Source: Chlamydiota bacterium
GTDB taxonomy: Bacteria > Auribacterota > Tritonobacteria > UBA1439
NCBI GenBank assembly: GCA_012729785.1
Contig: JAAYCL010000037.1
Span: 92,001 to 156,000 of the forward strand
DNA length: 64,000 nucleotides
Direction: 5' to 3'
The notes under the pieces were generated by a model. The model ran no database searches. It had not been told where the DNA came from and was given only the letters and a program-made list of their open reading frames with translations. This document shows positions 1 to 8,065 of the stretch, piece by piece. Made by a program: the position numbers and the translations under genes. How positions within the stretch are numbered: the first letter of the stretch is position 1; every line of letters begins with the position of its first letter.

Positions 1-1
1 G

Positions 2-1168
2 ATCGCGGCGCTGAACACCGCGACTGACGAGAACGAGTTCGCGACGGCGACCAACGTGCCGGTCACCGTCAGTGCGGGTAAACTGAGCCTCCGGCTGGGC
101 GGCAACAGCCAGGCGAACAGGATCAACTTCATCATCATTTCCGAGAGCAATCTCCCCGTGAGCACGACGGCCGCTTCCACCTCTTACAGCAGGAACCAGT
201 CGCAGGATTGGTGGTATTACCAGTCGTACAATTCTTCCACGGCGACTTACACGCCGCTCGTCAACACCTCCAACAACCGCTGGAGCGTCGACGGCGGAAC
301 GGGGGGCGCTTCGTACCCGCAGGTGTGGATCAACGGCGGATTCCCGGGCTTCAACGGCCTCTGGGCGGTGCGGACTTGGAAGGCGCCGCTTGACGCCACG
401 AACGGTCCGGTGAAGATCGAGGGGTGGGTAACAAAATCACTTGTGGACAACGGGGACGGTGTGCGTATCCTGTTGGTAAAAAACGGTGACATCGGTTCCC
501 CTCTCTACGAGCGAACCATCGCCTGGAATGACTCGGCCTACTATTCGTTCAACCTGAGCACATCGATCGTCGCAGGAGATGAGATCCATCTCATGCTCGA
601 TCCCTTAAGCAACGCCTTTTCTGACGCGTGTCAGTTGAACGCCATCGTCTACGACACCACAAGGGGCACCACGGAGAGCTTGAGCGGCAACTACAGCCGG
701 GATCAGGGTGGTGATATGCATATCACCTATGAATCCTACAACTCCTCCACGGGTGTCTACACGCAGCTCGTGAATACCTCCAACAATCGCTGGAGCGTTG
801 ACGGCGGAACGGGGGGCGCTTCGTACCCGCAGGTGTGGATCAACGGCGGATATCCGGGCTTCAATGGCCTGGATGCCGTGAGAACATGGCTCGCGCCGAC
901 GACGGGCACGGTGGACGTGACCGGAACGGTGACGAAGTCTCTTGTGACCGGCGGAGACGGCGTGATGGTGATGCTCGTCAAGGACGATGCCTATTCCTCG
1001 CCTCTCTGGCAGCAGACGATCGCGTGGAACGACGCATCGTATTACAATTTCAGCGTGTCGGACATCCCCGTGACGGCCGGGGTCACCAAACTGCACTTCC
1101 ACATCAACCCTATCAGCAACGCTACTTCTGACGCGACTCAGTTGGACGCCGTCATAAGTTACGATTGA
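2..1168 (+). CDS. C-terminal part of a tandem-repeat, probably surface or secreted protein (5' end outside window)
   Basis: The reading frame is open from the first bases of the window, so the true start lies upstream; a GTG at 56 is the first internal start codon. The visible part holds two consecutive units of about 170 residues, each with the series YNSST, NTSNNRWSVDGGTGGASYPQ, WINGG and then AVRTW. The units are rich in Asn, Ser, Thr, Trp and Tyr and poor in charge, as in beta-sandwich adhesin or carbohydrate-binding domains. No catalytic motif is recognised. No membrane anchor or sorting signal follows the second unit. A strong hairpin terminator lies about 40 nt after the stop. Function is unknown; a surface or extracellular role is inferred from composition only. 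Confidence 0.75.
   Translation: MAALNTATDENEFATATNVPVTVSAGKLSLRLGGNSQANRINFIIISESNLPVSTTAASTSYSRNQSQDWWYYQSYNSSTATYTPLVNTSNNRWSVDGGTGGASYPQVWINGGFPGFNGLWAVRTWKAPLDATNGPVKIEGWVTKSLVDNGDGVRILLVKNGDIGSPLYERTIAWNDSAYYSFNLSTSIVAGDEIHLMLDPLSNAFSDACQLNAIVYDTTRGTTESLSGNYSRDQGGDMHITYESYNSSTGVYTQLVNTSNNRWSVDGGTGGASYPQVWINGGYPGFNGLDAVRTWLAPTTGTVDVTGTVTKSLVTGGDGVMVMLVKDDAYSSPLWQQTIAWNDASYYNFSVSDIPVTAGVTKLHFHINPISNATSDATQLDAVISYD
290..850 (+). repeat. direct DNA repeat inside the tandem-domain gene (copies 290-340 and 800-850)
   Basis: A stretch of 51 nt is identical at 290-340 and 800-850, exactly 510 bp (170 codons) apart, inside longer similar but diverged units. Third codon positions are conserved in this core while flanking parts of the unit have diverged, which suggests recent duplication or gene conversion. 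Confidence 0.9.
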
Positions 1169-1210
1169 GTTCGATTTCCGCCATCCCAACGGCGGAGAGA
1201 GCCGGAAAAA

Positions 1211-1245
1211 GACCCCCACGGGTATCCGTGGGGGTCTTCATTTTA
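1211..1245. terminator. intrinsic, probably bidirectional terminator
   Basis: A perfect 11-bp stem (GACCCCCACGG, loop GTAT, CCGTGGGGGTC) is preceded by an A run and followed by TTCATTTT. It lies between the converging ends of the repeat protein (+) and the GT4 gene (-) and can stop both. Confidence 0.9.
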
Positions 1246-1265
1246 GATTCACGATAGCCGCGTGC

Positions 1266-2429
1266 TCAGATCATCCTTCTCCAGAATGAGACAAACCGGT
1301 CAGCCAGCACGCTCCACGAATAGTCACCTTCGGCCAATGTGCGCGCCCGGCGTCCCATCTCCTCCGCCGCTTCGGGTGCATCGAGAAGGGCAAGCGTCTT
1401 CTCGGCGAAATCCTCCTCGTCAGGCCGCGCGAGGAGGCCTATCGGGTGGGCCTCGAACAGCTTCTTCATCTCGCCGACCGCGCACGAAACCGTCGCCTTC
1501 CCCGCGGCCATATGCTCCCCTATCCTGTTGGGCCACCGCCCGCGATTGACCGCGGTATCGCTCATCGGGAGCAGAAGGATATCGGCGCAGGCGAGAGACT
1601 CCGCAATCCTGGCATACGGCTGAAATCCGGTCCAGAGTATGCGGTCGTCCACCCCCAGCCCCCGGGCCAGCTCCCTGTGCCAACCCTCGTCGGGCCCGAT
1701 GAAGAGCAGGCGGCAATCCTCCATCCGTCTGAACACCCGCGCCATCCCGCGCATCAGCAGTTCCGCGTCGAGCAGGTTCGCCGAGATGTAACCCGCGATT
1801 CTGATGCCGCGGGGGATACCGAGCGAATCCCTCGCCGCGTCCCTCGGCAACGGCGAGATCCTCTCCACATCGGCGCCCGAGTGGAGCAGGAGCACCCTTT
1901 CCGCCGGTATCCCGATCGATCCGGCCCTGTCCCTGAGGGCCTGGCTGATGACGGTCACCCCGGCGCTGATCCTTTTCATCCCCGTCTCGAGGCGCCGCTC
2001 GGCGGCGAACTGGAACGGGAAGTTCCGGGCATCGTCGAGCAGCCCGCCGCCGCACCACCAGTCCGCCCAGTCGGAGAAAAGCGGCGCGCCCCTCAGGTAT
2101 CTTTGAACGAGAGCCGGGACGGAGACGTTCGGCCGGTGGTCGAAGGCATACACGAGGTCGAATCGCGGCGCGGCGCAGCGAGAGAGGCGGGCCAGGATAT
2201 CCAGGACGCCCCACCCCCCGCTCTGGTAATACCCGCCCAGCGCACACGGCGTTCGGATGATCCGGAGGCGCCCCTCATCCGCGCGCACAGTCCGGTACCG
2301 CGACTCCGCGGATACGGTCACCAGGTCGACCGAGTGCCCCCGGGCGGCGAGCTGGCGGCCCAGGTTATAACACCTGAGGAACGTCCCCTGTCCGTACCGG
2401 TTGTGATTGAGGAAAAGAAGCCGCGCCAC
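1266..2429 (-). CDS. GT4-family (GT-B fold) glycosyltransferase
   Basis: 387 residues, the usual size for a retaining GT-B glycosyltransferase of CAZy family 4. The N-terminal Rossmann half begins with a hydrophobic strand and the loop NRYGQGTFLR. The C-terminal nucleotide-sugar half has the strand LLFIGPDEGW and, near residue 320, the donor-binding region NRIGEHMAAGKATV, the position of the GT4 EX7E motif. The start is GTG, chosen because GGGGAGGTG sits directly upstream. It is the last gene of a minus-strand run behind two GT2 enzymes and a sulfatase-fold protein (10-bp gap to the latter), which fits sugar transfer in envelope glycan assembly. Donor and acceptor cannot be inferred. Confidence 0.9.
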   Translation of the reverse strand: MARLLFLNHNRYGQGTFLRCYNLGRQLAARGHSVDLVTVSAESRYRTVRADEGRLRIIRTPCALGGYYQSGGWGVLDILARLSRCAAPRFDLVYAFDHRPNVSVPALVQRYLRGAPLFSDWADWWCGGGLLDDARNFPFQFAAERRLETGMKRISAGVTVISQALRDRAGSIGIPAERVLLLHSGADVERISPLPRDAARDSLGIPRGIRIAGYISANLLDAELLMRGMARVFRRMEDCRLLFIGPDEGWHRELARGLGVDDRILWTGFQPYARIAESLACADILLLPMSDTAVNRGRWPNRIGEHMAAGKATVSCAVGEMKKLFEAHPIGLLARPDEEDFAEKTLALLDAPEAAEEMGRRARTLAEGDYSWSVLADRFVSFWRRMI

Positions 2430-2439
2430 AACACCTCCC

Positions 2440-3792
2440 CTACTGTATATAGCCGAGCGACTTCAGGCCGGCGCGTGTCTTAGCGTCGATCTCCACCTGC
2501 TGGGGGATGATCCCCAAACGGCTGTTCTTCGCTTTCATCTCCTCCATCCATCGGGCCGCCATCCGGCGATACCTGTCGGCCAGATCGGGCCGCTCGGCGA
2601 GGATATCAACGGTCTCCTGAGGATCCAAGACAAGATCGTGAAGGGATTCCGTGAAGCCCGGATGAGCCGGAAAGACGTACTTGCAGGTCTCATCCCGTAT
2701 GGATTTCTGATAGATGTAATACTCACTGAACGCCGCCTGCCTCACCGAAGTTCCTTTTCTGATCAAGGGGAGAAGATTCACCCCGCACAACAACTCGGAG
2801 TCATATTCGATCCCCGCGAACGCGCAAAGGGTGGGATACAGATCTATCAGCGCGGCGACCCGGGAGGCCCTTTTGGGAACGGCCTCCCCGCCGGGCATGC
2901 GGATGATCATAGGGACATGGATCATCAGGTCGTAGAGCCGTCCCGGATGGCCCAGGCGCCCAAAATCCATGAACTCCTCGCCGTGATCCGCCAGGATCAC
3001 CACGACGGCATTGCGGAGCTTTCCCCTTCGCTCGAGCTCGTCGAAGAGATTCTTGAGGCACGCGTCCGTGTAGTTGATCCCCCCGTCGTAGCGATCGACG
3101 ATATACTGAACATCCTCCGGGGAGAGTTCCTGTTCCGGCTTCCCGTCGATGTAGTAGTACGGCCCAGTCCGCGCGGTATAGAGGGTGTCGTAGGGGGGAG
3201 GGGGGTCGTACGGGTAGTGGATGCTCATGTAGTGCAGGTAGAGGAAAAACGGCTTCTCGCCCGCCCGCGAGAGAAGGCGGAGCGCCTCCGCGTTCATCGC
3301 GGGCGGCGGAAGCAGCGTCGTATGGGTGAACGAATCGAACCCCTGCGTGAAGCCGAACTCCCTGCCGATATGCGTGTTCGCGCTGACGCCGATCGTGGCG
3401 TAGCCGCGGTCCCTGAACGCCTCGGCCAGGGTGCGCACGGATCCGGGCAACACGTCGCCGATCGCGCCCTCCGTGGTGTGCCAAAGCGCGGTGTGCATCG
3501 TCGGGTATAGGGAGCTGAACAGGCTCGCGATGGAGGCCTTGGTCGAGGGGGCCTGCGAGATGGCACAGTCGAAAACGACCCCCTCCCCGGCGACGCTGTC
3601 GATGAACGGGGTGGTATTCCGATGGTAGCCGTAGCAGCCCACGTGATCGCGGCGCAGGGCGTCGAGGAGGATGATGATGACATCCGGGGGCGAGGGCCAC
3701 AGGCGCCATAGTACAAGGGCGAGAAGGCAGCCCGCCGTCCACAGTCCCGCCGCGGCGACGAGGAACGATTTCCTTTTCAGGGCTATGCGCAT
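2440..3792 (-). CDS. membrane-anchored sulfatase-fold hydrolase or transferase (alkaline phosphatase superfamily)
   Basis: 450 residues: one N-terminal membrane segment (about residues 8-30), then a sulfatase-type domain. Metal-site motifs are visible: LLDALRRD (Asp44) and LADHGEE (Asp269, His270). The classical formylglycine motif C-X-P-S-R is absent; the corresponding place reads SQAPSTKAS with Thr84 as likely nucleophile. That arrangement is known from phosphotransferases and related members that do not use formylglycine. The start ATG at 3792 is chosen over upstream in-frame codons because AGGAAGG precedes it and the previous gene ends 10 bp before. It may act on the periplasmic side on a lipid-linked or surface glycan. 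Substrate unknown. Confidence 0.85.
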   Translation of the reverse strand: MRIALKRKSFLVAAAGLWTAGCLLALVLWRLWPSPPDVIIILLDALRRDHVGCYGYHRNTTPFIDSVAGEGVVFDCAISQAPSTKASIASLFSSLYPTMHTALWHTTEGAIGDVLPGSVRTLAEAFRDRGYATIGVSANTHIGREFGFTQGFDSFTHTTLLPPPAMNAEALRLLSRAGEKPFFLYLHYMSIHYPYDPPPPYDTLYTARTGPYYYIDGKPEQELSPEDVQYIVDRYDGGINYTDACLKNLFDELERRGKLRNAVVVILADHGEEFMDFGRLGHPGRLYDLMIHVPMIIRMPGGEAVPKRASRVAALIDLYPTLCAFAGIEYDSELLCGVNLLPLIRKGTSVRQAAFSEYYIYQKSIRDETCKYVFPAHPGFTESLHDLVLDPQETVDILAERPDLADRYRRMAARWMEEMKAKNSRLGIIPQQVEIDAKTRAGLKSLGYIQ

Positions 3793-3802
3793 TGCATCCT
3801 TC

Positions 3803-4771
3803 CTAACGAGCGAGATACATCCTGTAGAGCAACCCGAACCTGAGGCCGACGTTCCAGGAGGCAAGCCGCACCGCGTCAAGGAGCGGATTGTAGCGCTCCC
3901 CTCCCCTGTTTCCCCGGCGCGCGACACCGCGGATGAATGCCCCGAGGCCGCGTCCGATCTCCGCGGCTTCCCGGCACAACCCGTTCGTCAGGCGCGGATG
4001 GAACTGCTCGGCATAGGTCGACACGAGCCACGCCTCGCCCCATCCGTACCTGGCGAATTGCCTCACGAAAGGCAGCCATTTCGTGCGGTGCTTGTGGAAC
4101 ACGACGGCGTCCCCGTTGTAGCGGACCCTCCAGTCCGTCCTCGTGAGCATCCGGATGAGCATCTCCGAATCGCCGCCGGAGACGCTCTTCTCATCGAAGA
4201 GGCCGATGCGCCGGAACACCTCGCGTCTGAAGGCGAGATTCGCCGTCATCGCGCGTGGAAGCGGCGTATAGGCGAGAAGATCCTTCTGCGACATCTGCCC
4301 GCTGTCGGCGAGGTACCGATCGATCGCCGTCTCCCGCGCGTACGGCACGATCTCCCCCGCGAAACACCCGATGGATCCGTCGTCGGACCCGCGCACGAGG
4401 TCCCGGAGCCACCCCTTCGTCGGGACGCAATCGGCATCCGTGAACGCGAGGATCTCCCCATCCGCGCGGCGTATACCCGCATTGCGTGCCGCGTAGGAAT
4501 TCCGCGCGCGGCCGTCCGTCAACACCGACACGGGAAAGCGCCGGGCAACCTCACCTGTCGCGTCCCGGGAACCGTTGTCCACCACGATAATCTCGACCTT
4601 CCCCTCGGGATAGTCGAGGTCGAGAAGGGCCGTGATGCAGTCCCCTATCTGCCGTGCGGCGTTGCGCGCGGGAACGATCACCGAAACCGCAGGGTATCCA
4701 GCATCAGTGCGTCCAACTGCGCGGGGGGATGTTGCGCACAAACGACCGCCCGATATCTCTTGTGCGCTCAT
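3803..4771 (-). CDS. GT2-family (GT-A fold) glycosyltransferase
   Basis: 322 residues. The N-terminal GT-A domain starts VSVIVPARNAARQIGDCI, followed by IIVVDNGSRDAT, the metal/nucleotide motif AFTDADCVP and the acceptor-side GGDSEMLIR region. The start at 4771 is preferred to an ATG 12 codons upstream because GGAGG lies at ideal distance before it. The C-terminal 80 residues are basic and amphipathic, as in membrane-peripheral GT2 enzymes. It lies between another GT2 gene and the sulfatase-fold gene on the same strand. Inverting sugar transfer onto a glycan or lipid intermediate is inferred from the family. Confidence 0.9.
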   Translation of the reverse strand: MSAQEISGGRLCATSPRAVGRTDAGYPAVSVIVPARNAARQIGDCITALLDLDYPEGKVEIIVVDNGSRDATGEVARRFPVSVLTDGRARNSYAARNAGIRRADGEILAFTDADCVPTKGWLRDLVRGSDDGSIGCFAGEIVPYARETAIDRYLADSGQMSQKDLLAYTPLPRAMTANLAFRREVFRRIGLFDEKSVSGGDSEMLIRMLTRTDWRVRYNGDAVVFHKHRTKWLPFVRQFARYGWGEAWLVSTYAEQFHPRLTNGLCREAAEIGRGLGAFIRGVARRGNRGGERYNPLLDAVRLASWNVGLRFGLLYRMYLAR

Positions 4772-4831
4772 CGCCGCCTCCGGAAATCGCCCACGCAAAG
4801 GGGCCACTCCGCCCCCCTGCGCCGCACCTGC

Positions 4832-5740
4832 CTATCCTGAAAACCACGCCGCGACCCTGCCGCAACAGTCACCGAGTTGTCGAAGGACGCGGTAGTACCC
4901 GTACCTCCTCTCCCTGCGGTCCCGGAAGGAGAGCACGTTCCACGCGCCGTGTCCGAACGCGCGCAAGATCGCCTGCACATCGCCGACGCCGAGCCCTGCA
5001 ATCGTCGGCGGCATCGCCTGGATGCGGCGACTGTGCTTGCGTACGGTCATCGACCACCCGCGGCCATACCGGTAGTACGACCGGAAGAGCTGTCCGGGGC
5101 CGGAGCGGTGCCGGTGCTCGACCCTGGCTCCGGGCAGATACCGCATCGCGTACCCCGCCCAGTGCACGCGCCACCCGAAGTCGATATCCTCCCCGCCCGC
5201 CCAGGTGAACTTTTCATCGAACCATCCCACCGCATCGAACACCTCCCTCCGGAAGAGGGCGTTGGCGGTATTGATGTAGGGATACGGCACGGCGTTCCCC
5301 TCGATCGCATTCTCCTGGGATTTTGCGGTGAATTCGTTGCAGTACGCCTCAAAATCATTCGTGGCCGGAGGCGCGGCGATCATCCCCCCCGCACACGCCA
5401 CCCCCGGGAGCATACCGCCGACAAACTCCGAAAGCCACGCGCGATCGGCAATGCAGTCCGAATCGATGAACGCGATAAGCTCCCCTGCCGCCGCGCGCAC
5501 CCCCGCATTCCTCGCAGCCGCGGCTCCCCTTTTCGGTTGGCAGAGGCACCGAACCGGATAACGGGAGACGATCTCCCGGCTTGCATCCGTCGACCCGTTG
5601 TCCACGATAATGAGATCTGCGCCATCGAAGGGGCGAGCGGCGGCGAGAACGGATTCGATGCACGGTCCGATCGTGCGTGCCGAGTTGAATACCGGCACCA
5701 CCACGGAAAGTATCGGCCGCCCCACGGTTGATTCTCCCAT
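4832..5740 (-). CDS. GT2-family glycosyltransferase
   Basis: 302 residues from the ATG at 5740; a TTG ten codons upstream is possible but less likely. GT-A signatures appear in order: LSVVVPVFNSARTIGPCI, LIIVDNGSTDAS, AFIDSDCIA (DXD-type) and the WAGGEDIDFGWR segment that usually carries the catalytic base. It is a close relative in layout of the next gene downstream, and the two may add consecutive residues. A candidate promoter with an extended -10 (TGGTACTAT) lies 63 nt upstream, so it may start its own transcript rather than depend on the methyltransferase gene ahead of it. Confidence 0.9.
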   Translation of the reverse strand: MGESTVGRPILSVVVPVFNSARTIGPCIESVLAAARPFDGADLIIVDNGSTDASREIVSRYPVRCLCQPKRGAAAARNAGVRAAAGELIAFIDSDCIADRAWLSEFVGGMLPGVACAGGMIAAPPATNDFEAYCNEFTAKSQENAIEGNAVPYPYINTANALFRREVFDAVGWFDEKFTWAGGEDIDFGWRVHWAGYAMRYLPGARVEHRHRSGPGQLFRSYYRYGRGWSMTVRKHSRRIQAMPPTIAGLGVGDVQAILRAFGHGAWNVLSFRDRRERRYGYYRVLRQLGDCCGRVAAWFSG

Positions 5741-5803
5741 CGTATCGATCCCCGGACATCGCGCGCGCAACTACCGCCTGCCGACAGACACACGCACGCA
5801 GCA

Positions 5804-5832
5804 ATAGTACCAGCGGCGTCATTTGGAGCAAA
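5804..5832 (-). promoter_or_regulatory. candidate sigma70-type promoter for the 4832-5740 GT2 gene
   Basis: Read on the minus strand: TTTGCT, 17-nt spacer, TACTAT, with TGG directly before the -10 (extended -10). It overlaps the 3' end of the upstream methyltransferase gene. Confidence 0.5.
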
Positions 5833-6628
5833 GATAGAGATCCTCGTCTCTCAGCAGGCCGTATCGATGCGCGAGGCGGTCGCCGAATTCTTCGGCCCAA
5901 TTGTACACGCGAACCTTGAAACCGGCGGCCTCGAGCCGCTGTGCGTAATCCTTGCCGTACAGTCTCACGTGGTCGAATTGCCCGAATCTTCGTTCTCGTT
6001 CCTTGTGATCCGTAACAGTCCGGTCTTCAACCGTGGTTGCCAGTGTCCGCGCGATGGGGACCTGGAGTATGGCATTCCCGCCGGGTTTCAACACGCGATG
6101 CAGTTCGGCCATGGCTTTCCGGTCGTCATCGACGTGCTCAAGCACGTGATTGCATATGATGAAGTCAAACCAGTTATTCGGAAAATGTATGTCGGTGACA
6201 TCCATCCCGAGGACGTCGTCTTCCGGGTGTAAATCGGCGCACAGATACTCGATGCAGGCCCGACTCGAAATTAGTCCCCGGAGACAGGATTCGGGAGCTA
6301 TATGCAGCACTCTTCCGGGCACATCGAGGATGCGCGTTTTTTGATGCAGGAACAGATAGACGAGCCGTTCCCGCTCCTTTGACCCGCAGCGCGGACACTG
6401 GGCGTTCCGACGATACCCTCCCCCGACCACCCGCAACTCGCTCAGTACGGGAATATCCAATCCAGACGGGAAAAATTGGCCGAATATCCCCCGGCATATC
6501 GGGCATTCGTATTCATCGCCCCAACATCGCCACTCTGCGCAGACCCTCTTCAGTCTTGCCAGATAGTGTCTGGATCGAGAGACAACGCCGATTGATTGAA
6601 CATACTCACCCACGGGATGGATTTTCAT
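5819..6628 (-). CDS. class I SAM-dependent methyltransferase with N-terminal cysteine pairs
   Basis: 269 residues. The N-terminal third has two Cys pairs, CPIC (about residue 42) and QCPRCGSKERERLVY (about 78), spaced like a zinc ribbon. The methyltransferase domain follows, with VLHIAPE in place of the usual glycine-rich motif I, then ICNHVLEHVDDD and LKPGGNAILQVP as in Methyltransf_11 proteins. This two-part layout is common beside glycosyltransferases. By eye it is richer in A/T than its neighbours, which may mean a separate origin. A -10 element lies only 8 nt before its ATG. Substrate unknown; methylation of a sugar or lipid-linked intermediate is inferred. Confidence 0.88.
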   Translation of the reverse strand: MKIHPVGEYVQSIGVVSRSRHYLARLKRVCAEWRCWGDEYECPICRGIFGQFFPSGLDIPVLSELRVVGGGYRRNAQCPRCGSKERERLVYLFLHQKTRILDVPGRVLHIAPESCLRGLISSRACIEYLCADLHPEDDVLGMDVTDIHFPNNWFDFIICNHVLEHVDDDRKAMAELHRVLKPGGNAILQVPIARTLATTVEDRTVTDHKERERRFGQFDHVRLYGKDYAQRLEAAGFKVRVYNWAEEFGDRLAHRYGLLRDEDLYLCSK

Positions 6629-6636
6629 TTTTTATC

Positions 6637-6642
6637 AGTATA
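6637..6642 (-). promoter_or_regulatory. candidate -10 element close to a start codon
   Basis: TATACT on the minus strand, 8 nt before the methyltransferase ATG at 6628. The expected transcription start falls at or next to the ATG. No good -35 is seen. Confidence 0.4.
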
Positions 6643-6724
6643 ACGCAAGCGCATCCGCATCGCCAGTGGGTGGAACCGGCGGCACGTTTGGGGCAGAATT
6701 CCCATCCCATGCGAGCGTAAGAAC

Positions 6725-7855
6725 TCACCCGGCCGCCGGAGGCGGATGAGACGGACGGACGAGCCTACGCATCCTCTGCAGGAGCCCTTTGGAGAATGCG
6801 ATGCGCTCGATGATCTCAGGGGGAAGCGGGCGTCGACCTCGCACGCCGACCAATCCCATTCTTTCCGCGGGGGGGATTTTCGAGAGAACGGAGTAGCGCG
6901 GGCACGCGATGCACGGGATGTCGCCGGGCGCATCCGCGCGGCCCAGCAGGGCCCGTTTCAGATGCCGGTACCCTGGATCCTCCACACACCGGGCAAGGCC
7001 CCTGTCAAATACGTTCCCGAAATCCTTCCATAGATTCACGCAGCACCCAAGAAGGCGGCCATCCCAGTTAATCTGCGGGGAGAACCATACGAGGGAACAG
7101 GGACCGGATGCCTGCCGGAGGCGCGCGCGGACGTCCCCACTTCCCGCCCCCTCCCCCGCACCCAGTCCCGTTTCGCGCGCCACATAGTCGCGGTCGCGTA
7201 GAGGGGAGAACGAAGAATCCCAGTTTGTCTTGGGGATGAAGTGCATGCCCAGTTCCCCGGCCATGCGCCGCGCCGCGGGGATCTCGTGCTCATTGTGGCC
7301 GAAGACGACGAACTGCCAGTGGAGATGCGGTGTCTCGGACCGGTACCGCTTCTTGAAATAGTTCAACCGCTCGAGATTGTCTATCACGCGCCTGAAATCG
7401 CCCCCCCTCCTGTAGAGCCCGTACGTCTCGGGAGACGCCCCGTCTATCGACACCGTCATCCCCTGGAACCCGAAACGGACCAGCGTTTCCAGCATCTCCT
7501 CGCTCACGGTGTTCAGGTTCACCCCATTCCACGCGGTGAGCGAAACCCCCCTTTCCCGTGCGTAGCGGGTGATGGCGGCGAGGTGCGGATTGAGAAAGAT
7601 CTCCCCGTAGTTGGATAGTTCGATTGTGCGTATGGCGCGGTGCGCATCGACGAATCTCTTGAAGTTCTCGAACGACAGGAATCCGCGCCCGAGGAATCCC
7701 ATCTGGTCCTGGCTTTGGGGGCAGACCGAGCACCTGAGCTGGCAGACGGTGGAGGCGTCGATATTCACGCTCGTGCCGAGGATGCCGTACCGGAGATAGG
7801 CAACGGCGAGATCCCTCGTCCCTCGCACCGCTGTCCGCCATGGAGGATCGGCCAT
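6725..7855 (-). CDS. radical SAM protein with C-terminal cysteine cluster (SPASM-like)
   Basis: 376 residues. The radical SAM 4Fe-4S motif is VCQLRCSVC (C-X3-C-X2-C) near residue 40, followed by ELSNYGEIFLNP (the GGE-like SAM-binding region) and VSIDGASPETY. A second Cys set, GCCVNLWKDFGN and IPCIACPRY, lies in the last third and should bind an auxiliary cluster as in SPASM/Twitch proteins. ATG at 7855 is preceded by CGAGGTG. It is the first gene of the minus-strand series of glycan genes. The radical chemistry performed (epimerisation, dehydrogenation, thioether formation or another) cannot be told from sequence. Confidence 0.88.
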   Translation of the reverse strand: MADPPWRTAVRGTRDLAVAYLRYGILGTSVNIDASTVCQLRCSVCPQSQDQMGFLGRGFLSFENFKRFVDAHRAIRTIELSNYGEIFLNPHLAAITRYARERGVSLTAWNGVNLNTVSEEMLETLVRFGFQGMTVSIDGASPETYGLYRRGGDFRRVIDNLERLNYFKKRYRSETPHLHWQFVVFGHNEHEIPAARRMAGELGMHFIPKTNWDSSFSPLRDRDYVARETGLGAGEGAGSGDVRARLRQASGPCSLVWFSPQINWDGRLLGCCVNLWKDFGNVFDRGLARCVEDPGYRHLKRALLGRADAPGDIPCIACPRYSVLSKIPPAERMGLVGVRGRRPLPPEIIERIAFSKGLLQRMRRLVRPSHPPPAAG

Positions 7856-7987
7856 GGATCACCTCGCCCCGAAAGAATCGTTTCCGCCATCGCGCTGCAC
7901 CGAGCGCCGAGACGGTTTTGGGGAGCGCCGCGCGCGGTATTTTCGCCGGCAAAAAGGGATGCCCCGCTCCGCAGGTTACGATCGGTC

Positions 7988-8016
7988 ACTGTAGCGTTGC
8001 GGGCGGATGCTGTCAA
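7988..8016 (-). promoter_or_regulatory. sigma70-type promoter for the 6725-7855 radical SAM gene
   Basis: Minus strand: TTGACA, 17-nt spacer, TACAGT. The -35 is a perfect consensus. A plus-strand promoter begins 6 bp away, so the two are back to back. Confidence 0.75.
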
Positions 8017-8021
8017 ACGTT

Positions 8022-8050
8022 TTGTTCCGCCGCCGGTGCCGTGGTATACT
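8022..8050 (+). promoter_or_regulatory. sigma70-type promoter for the 8066 GT2 operon
   Basis: TTGTTC, 17-nt spacer, TATACT. The expected start of transcription is only about 8 nt before the ribosome-binding GGAG of the 8066 gene. Confidence 0.75.
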
Positions 8051-8065
8051 TTGCCCGGAGTGCCT

